NCBI GenBank assembly: GCA_024276255.1
Contig: JAJRXO010000187.1
Coordinates: 1 to 5,401, forward strand
Length of the DNA: 5,401 nt
Reading direction: 5' to 3'
Origin: Chloroflexota bacterium
GTDB lineage: Bacteria > Chloroflexota > Anaerolineae > J102
Shown here: one piece after another, positions 5,333-5,401 of the stretch
Layout: every line of letters begins with the position of its first letter
Position numbering within the stretch: position 1 is the first letter of the stretch
The notes under the pieces: generated by a model
The model's input: only the letters and a program-made list of their open reading frames with translations
What the model was told of the DNA's origin: nothing
The model's database searches: none
Translations under genes and position numbers: made by a program

Positions 5333-5401
5333 TTAGTCCCAATCTTCTTCTACAAATTGCTCCTGCCCGGAAAGCATGAAGCCGCCCGCGATCATCAGCA
5401 G
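5333..5401 (-). CDS. 3' end of an unidentified gene (runs off right edge)
   Basis: The last 22 codons are open on the minus strand, reading LLMIAGGFMLSG followed by the acidic tail QEQFVEEDWD and a TAA stop. The hydrophobic, glycine-containing stretch could be part of a membrane helix or a buried helix, but too little is visible to name a family. It is called a gene because the frame is open to the edge, its C-terminus looks like a real protein end, and a terminator-like hairpin lies 46 nt downstream. It has the same orientation as the PLP enzyme gene, but the terminator and the 367-bp gap argue against one operon. Confidence 0.55.
   Translation of the reverse strand: MLMIAGGFMLSGQEQFVEEDWD

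Overview
The window reads as an ordinary bacterial chromosome segment of moderately high GC with no phage, transposon or CRISPR signature. Gene content and protein style (a selenocysteine elongation factor, a long-chain acyl-CoA ligase with a PWLKNYE-type N-terminus, a coiled-coil protein I cannot name, and short tandem repeats between genes) would fit an anaerobic or facultative Chloroflexota (Anaerolineae-like) bacterium. That placement is an inference from protein style, not a database result.

Layout, left to right. (1) Positions 1-312, minus strand: the first 104 codons of selB, which runs off the left edge. (2) 316-1536, minus: a 406-residue coiled-coil protein of unknown function whose stop lies 3 bases before the selB start, so the two form one operon. 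Its likely promoter is an extended -10 element at 1577-1585. (3) 1537-1913: a divergent intergenic region. It holds that minus-strand promoter and a near-consensus plus-strand promoter (TTGACG, 17 bp, TATAAT). The latter overlaps a 28-bp dyad that looks like an operator, and is followed by a leader of about 126 nt and a perfect Shine-Dalgarno. (4) 1914-3653, plus: a complete fatty acyl-CoA synthetase (fadD-like). (5) 3672-3714: an intrinsic terminator for fadD whose right arm lies inside the 3' end of the convergent gene. (6) 3682-4965, minus: a complete PLP-dependent trans-sulfuration enzyme of the Cys/Met metabolism family. (7) 4966-5332: a gene-free stretch with two different short tandem repeats (a 7-bp unit and a roughly 10-bp unit), a pair of mutually exclusive hairpins, and a minus-strand terminator. 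(8) 5333-5401, minus: the last 22 codons of an unidentified gene.

The three named functions (Sec-specific translation, fatty acid activation, sulfur amino acid metabolism) have no evident shared pathway. The window is best read as three independent transcription units. No clearly new biological system is visible. The points most worth a second look are the operator-like dyad on the fadD promoter, the unknown coiled-coil partner of selB, the terminator embedded in the convergent coding sequence, and the two repeat arrays upstream of the PLP enzyme gene.
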